From: an uncultured Chloroflexota bacterium
GTDB lineage: Bacteria; Chloroflexota; Anaerolineae; Aggregatilineales; Phototrophicaceae
Reading direction: 5' to 3'
Assembly (NCBI GenBank): GCA_937988705.1
Contig: CALKIA010000376.1
Span: 1 to 5,340, forward strand
DNA: 5,340 nt
Position 1 is the stretch's first letter; every line of letters begins with the position of its first letter. This document shows positions 1-5,176 of the stretch, piece after piece. The notes beneath the pieces are model-generated. The model had not been told where the DNA came from and ran no database searches. It saw only the letters and a list, made by a program, of their open reading frames with translations. The translations under genes were made by a program, and so were the position numbers.

Positions 1-2
1 AG

Positions 3-320
3 TTGACGCGCCTGGCCAATCGCTCCGCATTTGCGCTCGGGCGAACCGGATCGGTCGGGCATCATGGCAGCGGTGACTTCGCTATCGCCTTCTCGACAAC
101 CAACCGCACGTCGCACACGCCCGCCGCACGGATTAACCCGCCGCTGGTGCGCGATGAGGCGCTCGATCCGCTGTTTGCCGCCGTCGTGGAAAGCCTCGAA
201 GAAGCGATCCTCAACGCGCTGCTCGCCGCGGAAACCCTGACGGGTCGCAGCGGTAACACGGCGTTCGCGCTGCCGAAAGATCGGCTGGTGGAACTGCTCA
301 AACGGTACGGGCGGCTCTAG
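3..320 (+). CDS. P1 family (DmpA-type, S58) aminopeptidase, C-terminal part only
   Basis: This is the last ~105 residues of a gene that enters from the left edge. The TTG at position 3 is simply an in-frame Leu codon, not a credible start. The segment R-T-G-S ... G-S-G-D-F-A-I-A-F-S-T-T-N (about residues 14-34) followed by an acidic helix V-V-E-S-L-E-E-A-I-L-N-A-L, then L-T-G-R-S-G-N-T and A-L-P-K-D-R-L-V-E-L-L, is the typical C-terminal pattern of the DmpA / L-aminopeptidase-D-esterase family. These are self-processing N-terminal nucleophile hydrolases that release N-terminal residues from small peptides. The autoprocessing site and catalytic serine lie upstream of this window, so activity cannot be judged. 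The gene ends with TAG and converges on the opposite-strand gene ending at 469. Family assignment is from recognised motifs; the exact substrate is unknown. Confidence 0.85.
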   Translation: MTRLANRSAFALGRTGSVGHHGSGDFAIAFSTTNRTSHTPAARINPPLVRDEALDPLFAAVVESLEEAILNALLAAETLTGRSGNTAFALPKDRLVELLKRYGRL

Positions 321-340
321 CCGTTCAACTTCTCCCCCGT

Positions 341-362
341 CCCCTCTCCTTTAAGAGAGGGG
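341..362. repeat. Hairpin 1 of the convergent spacer
   Basis: Perfect 8-bp stem CCCCTCTC (341-348) / GAGAGGGG (355-362) with a 6-nt loop CTTTAA. It sits 21 bp after the stop of the P1 peptidase gene. It may stall or terminate transcription, or protect the mRNA 3' end, but there is no U-tract. Confidence 0.7.
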
Positions 363-376
363 AGGAGTTCTTAAGT

Positions 377-398
377 CCCCTCGCCCAAGGGCGAGGGG
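377..398. repeat. Hairpin 2 of the convergent spacer
   Basis: Perfect 10-bp inverted repeat CCCCTCGCCC (377-386) / GGGCGAGGGG (389-398) around AA; in practice this is a 9-bp stem with a CAAG loop. It is followed on the + strand by a G-rich tail containing ATTTAGGGGTGGGG. It resembles hairpin 1 in design (CCCCTC.../...GAGGGG) but has a different inner stem, so the two look like relatives of one palindromic repeat family. Confidence 0.75.
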
Positions 399-468
399 GG
401 ATTTAGGGGTGGGGTTAGACAAACTGCCGATCCTGAAATGACTTCATGCTAGTCCTTGTTGTTCCCGC

Positions 469-2202
469 CTAGCGGATCGTCGGGTCGGCGATCCACACGT
501 CGTTGGCGTAGCGCGACTCGCCTTCGATGACGAGGTTGGTCGTGTACCCGTAGCGGAACTCATACACGTTCAGGCCGTTGTACTGCGAGATCACCGGCTT
601 GACCGCGTTCGCGTTGTTGTCGAACACCTGCAGCACTGGTTCGCACCCGGTCGCGTTGACGGCGGGCTGCGCGCAGATTTCCAGTGCGACCTGCGCCGTA
701 CGCGCCTGGAGATTGTCGAACACGTAGGTCACCCGCACGTAGTTCCACGACACGAGCTGCTTGGTGGACGCGATCGTTGCCGGGTCGGGCGTGGCGATGG
801 GCGTCGTCTGGATCAGCACGCCGATCAGCGGGCCATACCCGGTCGGCGTCGGCGTTGGGCCGGGGCCGTTGCACCAGAGCGCATCGCAGTACGCCAGCGG
901 CTCGCCATCGAGGGTCGGCAGACCGCGGAATGTGATCTCCGGGAGCGTCGTGAAGCGATAATCGAGGTACACGGCGAAGTTATCGCCGCTCACAAACATC
1001 ATATTGGATGCGCCGAAGTTGCGGTAGACTGCGCGGAATTCGATGCCACCGGGCATGACGCCCATGTAGTCGAGCGCCGCAAAGTCCAGATAGGCGAACG
1101 CATAATTCGACGTCGCCATCAGCCGCTGTTCCGCCGCCTGATCCACAATGTCCGTCACGGGCGGGTTTTCCACCAGCGAATTCACGGCGACCGTGACCTG
1201 CGCACAGTAATCCGGCGCAGCGGGGTCAATTTCGCCGAGCGAAATCTCGAACGACGACTCCACGATGAACACCAGCGACCGCACAATCGGTTGGCAGCGT
1301 TCCAGCGAATTGACGCCCTGCCAGCCCGTCGGACGACGGTTAACGCCATAGGTTGTGTCGGCCAGCAGTTCGAGGTCGGCGCGGAGATTCAGGTAGGTGG
1401 TGGCGGGCGAGTTGGTGGTCGCGCCAATCCAGCCCGCCGGGCGGTTGCCCAGGCCAAGTGTGGCGTCCGCCAGCATCTGCATATCCAGCAGAATATCGCC
1501 CGTGAACGTGGGCGAATTCAGATCGCGACTGCCGATGTAGCCGGTCGGACGGGTATTCAGGCCGAGCAGTTCGTCGGCGAGCCGTTCAAGGTCGCCGCGC
1601 ACCGCGCCGAGCAGTTCAATCGGGTTGGGCAGGTTGCCATTCGCGTCCGGCGTGCCGAACACGATATTGACCAGTTCGTCTTCGATCTCCGCCTGAACCG
1701 CGCCGCAGTAATTGATCGCGGATTCGGGCGTTTGCGGCTGCAAGCCATAGAAACTGCTGAGCATGGTCAGCGTGTTTTGCAGGGCTTGCGTACACCGTAA
1801 GATCGGGGCCGAGCCGCGCCATTCGGCTGGACGCGCTTCGCGTCCGAGGAATGCATCGGCGGACAACTCAAGGTCATGACGCACGTTACGGGCGATGATT
1901 TCGGGGACGGGCACGGTGGCGCCAATCCATTCATCAGGGCGGATGCTGGGGCCAAACACCGCGTCGGCGAGCTGTTCGTTATCGAACCACAGGTCAGAGA
2001 CGATGGTTGGCGACTGGAGACTGGTGTTACCGGTCCACGTTTGTGGGCGGATACCGACGCCGAGCACCGCATCCGCCAGCACCTCAAGGTCGGCGCGCGT
2101 GTCGAATACGAGCAGTTCAAACGAGTTCGTTTGTGCCAGCGGCGCGGCACTCACCGACACCGCGAACAGGCAGAAGATCAGGGTAAAGAAAAAGCGTCGC
2201 AT
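469..2202 (-). CDS. Exported protein with six 36-residue A-D-x2-[LFY]-G-x3-R-P-x2-[WY]-x-G repeats
   Basis: I do not recognise this 577-residue protein. It starts at an ATG preceded by AAGGA (2210-2214, 7-nt spacer). Residues 1-23 form a Sec-type signal peptide (RR, then a Phe/Leu-rich core, likely cut after VSA or APLA); Cys11 lies in the core and there is no lipobox. Six repeats begin near residues 36, 71, 107, 202, 238 and 274, spaced exactly 36 residues within each triad. Each triad is followed by a segment bounded by two Cys (137/166 and 303/333), so a ~166-residue module is duplicated. Residues ~350-577 look beta-rich and carry Pro/Thr linkers near 446-475 and Cys 439/444/510/520. All eight mature cysteines could pair outside the cell. 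No catalytic motif is evident; a surface binding or structural role is inference. It follows the sigma operon with its own likely promoter and converges on the P1 peptidase gene. Confidence 0.8.
   Translation of the reverse strand: MRRFFFTLIFCLFAVSVSAAPLAQTNSFELLVFDTRADLEVLADAVLGVGIRPQTWTGNTSLQSPTIVSDLWFDNEQLADAVFGPSIRPDEWIGATVPVPEIIARNVRHDLELSADAFLGREARPAEWRGSAPILRCTQALQNTLTMLSSFYGLQPQTPESAINYCGAVQAEIEDELVNIVFGTPDANGNLPNPIELLGAVRGDLERLADELLGLNTRPTGYIGSRDLNSPTFTGDILLDMQMLADATLGLGNRPAGWIGATTNSPATTYLNLRADLELLADTTYGVNRRPTGWQGVNSLERCQPIVRSLVFIVESSFEISLGEIDPAAPDYCAQVTVAVNSLVENPPVTDIVDQAAEQRLMATSNYAFAYLDFAALDYMGVMPGGIEFRAVYRNFGASNMMFVSGDNFAVYLDYRFTTLPEITFRGLPTLDGEPLAYCDALWCNGPGPTPTPTGYGPLIGVLIQTTPIATPDPATIASTKQLVSWNYVRVTYVFDNLQARTAQVALEICAQPAVNATGCEPVLQVFDNNANAVKPVISQYNGLNVYEFRYGYTTNLVIEGESRYANDVWIADPTIR
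1174..1599 (-). repeat. Repeat module B: second triad plus Cys-bounded segment (residues ~202-343)
   Basis: R4 (202-224), R5 (238-260) and R6 (274-296) repeat the same frame, with the conserved Ala at 209, 245 and 281. Each is 166 residues after its counterpart in module A. R6 is again followed seven residues later by R-C (302-303) and a segment ending in Y-C (332-333), matching module A almost residue for residue in spacing. In R4 the aromatic is Tyr instead of Trp. Confidence 0.85.
1603..2097 (-). repeat. Repeat module A: three 36-residue repeats plus Cys-bounded segment (residues ~36-200)
   Basis: In-protein repeats R1 (residues 36-58), R2 (71-94) and R3 (107-130) each hold the frame A-D-x2-[LF]-G-x3-R-P-x2-W-x-G, with conserved Ala at 43, 79 and 115. 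R3 is followed seven residues after its final Gly by R-C (136-137), then a helical stretch ending in Y-C (165-166). A degenerate D-E-L-V-N-I-V-F-G near 175-183 may be a decayed half repeat. Confidence 0.85.
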
Positions 2203-2237
2203 GGGCGCGTCCTTCTAAGTACACATCGCTGCGCTTA

Positions 2238-2265
2238 ATTATATCCGCGCCCGTGCGGAGGACAA
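2238..2265 (-). promoter_or_regulatory. Likely sigma70-type promoter of the repeat-protein gene, with a dyad in the spacer
   Basis: On the minus strand a perfect TATAAT (2238-2243) lies 16 nt after TTGTCC (2260-2265; four of six bases match TTGACA). It is 35 nt upstream of the ATG at 2202 and just past the stop of the preceding gene. The 16-nt spacer itself (2244-2259) has complementary ends TCCGC/GCGGA, which could be an operator or a small 3' hairpin of the upstream transcript. This argues that the gene can be expressed independently of the sigma operon. Confidence 0.5.
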
Positions 2266-2277
2266 TCTAGCCGTTGG

Positions 2278-3390
2278 TCATCCTTGGACGAAATACGTCG
2301 GCGTGACTGGTCGCGTGCCTAAACGCGTGACCATGGATGCGCCCAACCCCACCGCGCTGACCGCCCCGATGATCAGCACATCGGCCAGCCAACCGAACGG
2401 CAGCACGACCAGCAGCGTCAGTCCAACCGAGAGGACGGCACTCCCGACCACGGCGGCGACGAGCGGCGGCAGCCGATTTTTGGCAATGCGCTGCATGATC
2501 ACATCGCCAATGACGAGGGCCAGCGTGATCAAACCGCACAGCATGAGCGCCAGCAGCAGCACCAGCGCGATCAAATACACGGGCAGCAGCAGTAAGCCGA
2601 GCGGCGGCACAAGCGCCAGCAGCGTGATCAGCGCCAGTGTGATGCCCACCCCGAGCGCGTACAGCGCAATCCCCACGCCCAGAAAGCGCGTCGGGCGCGT
2701 GCGCACCGCGTCCTCGATGTGGCTGATCTGCCGGGGGAAGGCCGTCACAGCGATGGTCGCCAGCCCCACCAGTGTGATCGCCGATAGTGAAATCGAGAGC
2801 GTCAGACCGAGCGGACTCAAGCTGACTGACAGCCCCAGCGTGGAACCGTCGCGCAGCGCAAGCAGCGGCTCAAACGGCTTAATTACGTCGTCTTCGGGGC
2901 ACGGCGCGACGCTGACGGCGTCCGGAATGGTGATCTCGTCCACGCACGCGGTGATCGTGCCGAATTCCTGCGTCTGGCTTGTGAAAGCGGCGGTGTCGGC
3001 ATTGACGAGAATATCGCCGTCAATCGTCCCCGCGACCAGCGCATCCGCGCCCATCAGGTTGACATCCCCGTCCACGACGCTCGACTCGTTGAGGCGAATT
3101 TGTTCGCCCAGCACGGTGAGCTGGCCGTCGATGTGCCCGTCGATGATGATTTCGCTGCCGATCAGCGAGACGTTCCCGTTGACGGTCGCGCTGCTTTCGA
3201 GCGCGATCACGCGAGCGACCACCACCAGATCACCGTCGAGGGATTCGTCGAGGCGGTATTCGTCGGTGAAAATGACGTTCTTGCCGTCCACGAGCGTCGC
3301 CGGGTTGAGGTACTGCCGGGCCAGCAGCGCCAGCGCGATCAGGACGATCACGATGGCGGCCAGGATGAGCAGATTGCGCCGTGTGTTCAT
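2278..3390 (-). CDS. Membrane-anchored bactofilin-like (polymer-forming cytoskeletal) protein
   Basis: The protein has 370 residues. TM1 (about 7-24) is followed by a right-handed beta-helix-like domain (about 45-135) in which [DN]-G-[DNQ]-[LVI] recurs at 52, 71, 88, 107 and 124, i.e. steps alternating 19/17. This is the bactofilin-type repeat pattern. A linker with Cys149 and Cys164 leads into a C-terminal hydrophobic half with TM segments near 195-218, 236-260, 264-296, 310-330 and 335-355. The positive clusters (F-P-R...R-T-R-P-T-R at 218-235, R-I-A-K-N-R at 301-306, C-terminal R-L-G-T-R) place those loops inside, so the beta-helix would lie outside the membrane. It is the third operon gene, 5 nt after the anti-sigma stop, with AGGAG (3399-3403) inside that gene. 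Family call is firm in style; function (envelope scaffold, sensor or stress effector) is inference. Confidence 0.8.
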   Translation of the reverse strand: MNTRRNLLILAAIVIVLIALALLARQYLNPATLVDGKNVIFTDEYRLDESLDGDLVVVARVIALESSATVNGNVSLIGSEIIIDGHIDGQLTVLGEQIRLNESSVVDGDVNLMGADALVAGTIDGDILVNADTAAFTSQTQEFGTITACVDEITIPDAVSVAPCPEDDVIKPFEPLLALRDGSTLGLSVSLSPLGLTLSISLSAITLVGLATIAVTAFPRQISHIEDAVRTRPTRFLGVGIALYALGVGITLALITLLALVPPLGLLLLPVYLIALVLLLALMLCGLITLALVIGDVIMQRIAKNRLPPLVAAVVGSAVLSVGLTLLVVLPFGWLADVLIIGAVSAVGLGASMVTRLGTRPVTPTYFVQG

Positions 3391-3395
3391 CGCGT

Positions 3396-3935
3396 CTACT
3401 CCTGCTCTCTACGCCAGCCAAAGCGAATCAACCAGAACAGCGCCATGGGGATGAGTGCGATCATCACCACCGGCGCTTCGGGATAGGCATTCAAGACCTC
3501 CCGCGCTCCGGTGACGAGCGCATCCAGTGAATTCATAATCAAGGAGAGCAGCCCGGCGATCTGGTTGATGAGCGCCGTGAGCGCGCCTGCATTGCCCACC
3601 GCATTGACGATCAGCCAGCCTAAGCCCGCCAGCAGCGGCGTCAGCACCAGTGTGACCAGTGCCAAACCGAGCGCGAGCGCCAGCCCCGACGAGCGCATCA
3701 GATGTTCGGGTTGCAGGCCTTCGGCCAGCTTCGCCATAATTTTGAGCGCGAGTCCCTGCGGCGCGCGCTCCATGGGCGCGGCCCGCAGCAGCCGGTCGAC
3801 ATGCTTCAGCTTCTGAAAATCAGTCGCTTCATCCGGGTGTTCATCGATCCGCTGGTACAGCTCCTGTAAGGCATCCGCCTCCAGTTCGCCATCCAACGCT
3901 TCCTGCATTAGTCGTCGTCCTCGTTCGTTCGCCAT
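3396..3935 (-). CDS. Two-TM anti-sigma factor, zinc-less ASD (putative)
   Basis: The protein has 179 residues. Residues 1-75 form a helical cytoplasmic domain (L-M-Q-E-A-L-D-G-E-L ... L-Q-E-L-Y-Q-R-I ... F-Q-K-L-K-H-V-D-R-L-L) matching the fold pattern of anti-sigma domains of the zf-HC2 type. The protein contains no cysteine at all, so the usual H-x3-C-x2-C zinc site is absent; His45 remains, and Leu49 and Ala52 would occupy the Cys positions. TM1 (about 84-110) and TM2 (about 153-171) enclose a ~40-residue, unusually hydrophobic external loop, and the basic C-terminus R-F-G-W-R-R is inside. The ATG follows the sigma stop with no gap (TAA-ATG) and its SD GGAG (3945-3948) is inside the sigma gene, pointing to translational coupling. 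The role, sequestering the adjacent sigma factor, is inferred from position and architecture. Confidence 0.78.
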   Translation of the reverse strand: MANERGRRLMQEALDGELEADALQELYQRIDEHPDEATDFQKLKHVDRLLRAAPMERAPQGLALKIMAKLAEGLQPEHLMRSSGLALALGLALVTLVLTPLLAGLGWLIVNAVGNAGALTALINQIAGLLSLIMNSLDALVTGAREVLNAYPEAPVVMIALIPMALFWLIRFGWRREQE

Positions 3936-4532
3936 TTACACGTTCTCCAATAGCGCCGTCAGCGGACCCGACGCCGTTTTCGGGTTGATCTTTTCGGCAA
4001 GAATCTGCCGCGCTCGGAACAGGCGGCTCTTGATGGCGCTTTCCGTCGTGTCGAGAATGTCCGCAATTTCGGTATACGAATAGTCATACCAGTAGCGCAG
4101 CACAACCGCGGCACGGTATTCGGGATTGAGTTCCTTGAGCAGTACCTGAATTTCCCGGCTTTGCTCCCGCATGATCGACGCGAACTCCGGTTCGGGTTCG
4201 TCACTGCTCAGGCTTAAAGCCGGCAGCGGATCGTCTTCAATTGACAGCCACGTCATACGACGGCGGCGAATGCGGTCAATGCAGTGATTGGACGCAATCG
4301 TCAGCAGCCAGGTTTTGAACGAGCGAGATGGGTCATAGCGCTGGAGGTTGAGATAGGCGCGGAGAAACGTTTCTTGCGCGGCGTCTTCGGCTTCGCCCCG
4401 GTCATTCAGCATCCGATAGGCCAGGTTGTACACCGAATCCTGATAGGTGTAGACCAGTTCCGCGAACGCATCCTGATCGCCTTCTAATGCGGCATGTACC
4501 CATTCTAGGACAACCGGATCGGGCGTAGACAA
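3936..4532 (-). CDS. ECF-type RNA polymerase sigma factor (RpoE/SigW-like)
   Basis: The protein has 198 residues with the two-domain ECF layout. Sigma2 spans about 20-92, including D-A-A-Q-E-T-F-L-R-A-Y (50-60, core-binding and -10 region) and S-F-K-T-W-L-L-T-I-A ending in R-I-R-R-R-R (71-92). An acidic linker (about 98-122) follows. Sigma4 spans about 125-180, with L-N-P-E-Y-R-A-A-V-V-L-R-Y and the helix-turn-helix Y-T-E-I-A-D-I-L-D-T-T-E-S-A-I-K-S-R-L-F-R-A-R (153-175) that reads the -35. No sigma1.1 or sigma3 is present. The start is TTG: it has GGAG (4541-4544) 8 nt upstream, no in-frame ATG/GTG/TTG precedes it before a stop, and the first internal Met is too far in (residue 41). It heads the operon with the anti-sigma and bactofilin-like genes and is probably autoregulated from the promoter at 4583-4610. 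Confidence 0.93.
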   Translation of the reverse strand: MSTPDPVVLEWVHAALEGDQDAFAELVYTYQDSVYNLAYRMLNDRGEAEDAAQETFLRAYLNLQRYDPSRSFKTWLLTIASNHCIDRIRRRRMTWLSIEDDPLPALSLSSDEPEPEFASIMREQSREIQVLLKELNPEYRAAVVLRYWYDYSYTEIADILDTTESAIKSRLFRARQILAEKINPKTASGPLTALLENV

Positions 4533-4540
4533 CTTGTTCT

Positions 4541-4544
4541 CTCC
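4541..4544 (-). promoter_or_regulatory. Ribosome binding site that fixes the sigma factor's TTG start
   Basis: GGAG on the minus strand, 8 nt before the TTG at 4530-4532. With no other start codon in frame upstream, this site decides the start. Confidence 0.75.
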
Positions 4545-4582
4545 AATCGACGTCTTCCTCTCGCCTTGCGTGGCTAGATTCC

Positions 4583-4610
4583 TATACGCAGCGGGATGGC
4601 GAAAGGTTGC
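4583..4610 (-). promoter_or_regulatory. ECF-type autoregulatory promoter candidate
   Basis: On the minus strand GCAACCTTT (4602-4610) is followed 17 nt after its AAC by CGTATA (4583-4588). ECF promoters of the SigW/RpoE type typically have an AAC-containing -35 (TGAAAC, often followed by a T-run) and a CGTA -10 about 16-17 nt further. Both halves fit, and the site lies about 50 nt upstream of the sigma factor's TTG. This supports positive autoregulation. It rests on sequence resemblance only. Confidence 0.6.
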
Positions 4611-4613
4611 GGG

Positions 4614-4646
4614 ATTATACCGCTAACACATGCTTTTAGGATTATA
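4614..4646 (-). promoter_or_regulatory. Tandem TATAAT boxes upstream of the sigma operon
   Basis: Two perfect TATAAT hexamers lie on the minus strand at 4614-4619 and 4641-4646, 27 nt apart, each within a ggATTATA repeat on the plus strand. They could give a housekeeping basal promoter for the sigma operon just upstream of the ECF-type site. Neither has a good TTGACA at 16-18 nt, which lowers confidence. Confidence 0.35.
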
Positions 4647-4731
4647 GTGCTGGCTGGGCGTAGACCCTCGGGGAAGGCCTGCGGGGTGCGGATACATTAA
4701 TCTCTGCTTGATTCCCCGATGGCAGCGCTCT

Positions 4732-4747
4732 TGTGAACAAAAGCACA
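4732..4747. promoter_or_regulatory. CRP/FNR-like dyad
   Basis: TGTGA-N6-GCACA at 4732-4747 matches nine of ten bases of the TGTGA-N6-TCACA consensus of CRP/FNR-family regulators, and the wider dyad TTGTG/CACAA is perfect. It lies in the sigma operon's upstream region, roughly 90-120 bp before the TATAAT boxes. It could be a chance match in a long intergenic stretch. Confidence 0.35.
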
Positions 4748-4954
4748 ATCTGTTGTTAGGATAGCACACAGTGTCATGCAGCATATCAGTCTAATGTCAT
4801 ATGTAAAGAGTGAGATCAGATGGAGGGATTGGGAACGTTTGCAGGAATTATGTCAGCCCAATCACTGCGCCGACACGCGCGGCGGAGCCACCGTAGGGGC
4901 TAAGTACGTAGCAGTGCGTGAAGTCGCTATTTCGGATTAGTGGGTGGGTTTTGC

Positions 4955-4974
4955 GGACGCGATAAATCGCGTCC
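4955..4974 (+). repeat. Stem-loop 1 (forward)
   Basis: GGACGCGAT (4955-4963) / ATCGCGTCC (4966-4974), perfect 9-bp inverted repeat around AA, preceded by GC and followed by CTAC. Confidence 0.8.
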
Positions 4975-5000
4975 CTACGAGAAAAAGTGTTCTTGTGTAG

Positions 5001-5020
5001 GGACGCCATGAATGGCGTCC
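5001..5020 (-). repeat. Stem-loop 2 (reverse)
   Basis: GGACGCCAT (5001-5009) / ATGGCGTCC (5012-5020), perfect 9-bp inverted repeat around GA. It is preceded by GTAG and followed by GCCG, so it is inverted relative to stem-loop 1. The G-C pair at the seventh stem position of copy 1 is C-G here. Confidence 0.8.
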
Positions 5021-5086
5021 GCCGTCCCCAAATGGACTTATCACGATTCTACCGAGCCACCAACATACCTCACCCGTCAAGGCGGT

Positions 5087-5100
5087 CGGGACAAGTCCCG
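5087..5100 (+). repeat. Stem-loop 3 (forward)
   Basis: CGGGAC (5087-5092) / GTCCCG (5095-5100) around AA, extended by GG/CC (5084-5085 / 5102-5103) after one mismatch. The right flank is CCCTAC (5102-5107), as in stem-loop 1. Confidence 0.75.
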
Positions 5101-5129
5101 CCCCTACAAACGATGTTCGTCGCTGTAGA

Positions 5130-5147
5130 GACGCGCTTTATCGCGTC
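5130..5147 (-). repeat. Stem-loop 4 (reverse)
   Basis: GACGCG (5130-5135) / CGCGTC (5142-5147) with loop CTTTAT. The left flank GTAGA is one base different from GTAGG, and the right flank is CGC. It pairs head-to-tail with stem-loop 5, forming a doublet bounded by GTAGAGAC and GTCCCTAC. Confidence 0.75.
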
Positions 5148-5156
5148 CGCTGCGCC

Positions 5157-5176
5157 GGACAGCCAGAAGGCTGTCC
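5157..5176 (+). repeat. Stem-loop 5 (forward)
   Basis: GGACAGCC (5157-5164) / GGCTGTCC (5169-5176), perfect 8-bp stem with loop AGAA and right flank CTAC. It shares the GGAC...GTCCCTAC frame with stem-loop 1 but has an unrelated inner stem. Confidence 0.8.

Larger units (their letters stand above)
321..468. other. Convergent intergenic spacer with two GC-rich hairpins
   Basis: This 148-bp spacer separates two converging genes. Its left two thirds are C/G-homopolymer-rich and carry two perfect stem-loops (341-362 and 377-398) separated by a CTTAAG palindrome at 370-375, with a G-rich tail (401-416) after the second. No coding potential is seen. The location suits a bidirectional 3'-end function, but neither hairpin is followed by a T-run on either strand, so it is not a classic intrinsic terminator. 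The sequence style is that of palindromic intergenic repeats seen in Chloroflexota genomes. Confidence 0.6.
4533..4952. other. Gene-free upstream region of the sigma operon
   Basis: No open frame here has coding character, and base composition is visibly more AT-rich (about 4690-4860) than the flanking genes. Besides the promoter elements and CRP-like dyad listed separately, it holds a 7-bp inverted repeat CGGGGAA (4669-4675) / TTCCCCG (4712-4718), a small palindrome ACAC-A-GTGT (4766-4774), CATAT (4782-4786) / ATATG (4799-4803), and CACTGC (4863-4868) / GCAGTG (4911-4916). These are short and individually weak. Confidence 0.5.

Noticed and set aside
3..5. TTG as the true start of a 105-residue protein
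   Set aside because: The sequence begins in the middle of a P1 peptidase fold and has no room for an SD; the gene continues past the left edge.
1291..1800. Plus-strand 169-codon open frame
   Set aside because: It is antisense to the repeat protein, whose signal peptide, SD and conserved repeats clearly mark the minus strand as coding.
2303..3454. Plus-strand 383-codon open frame
   Set aside because: It is antisense to the bactofilin-like gene; its Ser/Thr/Ala-rich composition is typical of the complement of a Leu/Ala-rich membrane protein in a high-GC genome.
4832..4854. ECF-like GGAAC ... GTC promoter on the plus strand
   Set aside because: Spacing is only 15 nt, the boxes are short, and nothing coding lies downstream on that strand.
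4861..4920. Possible structured RNA (CACTGC / GCAGTG with inner GC-rich segment and TACGTA palindrome)
   Set aside because: Only a 6-bp outer stem with 42 nt between; no recognisable riboswitch, tRNA or other RNA family pattern.
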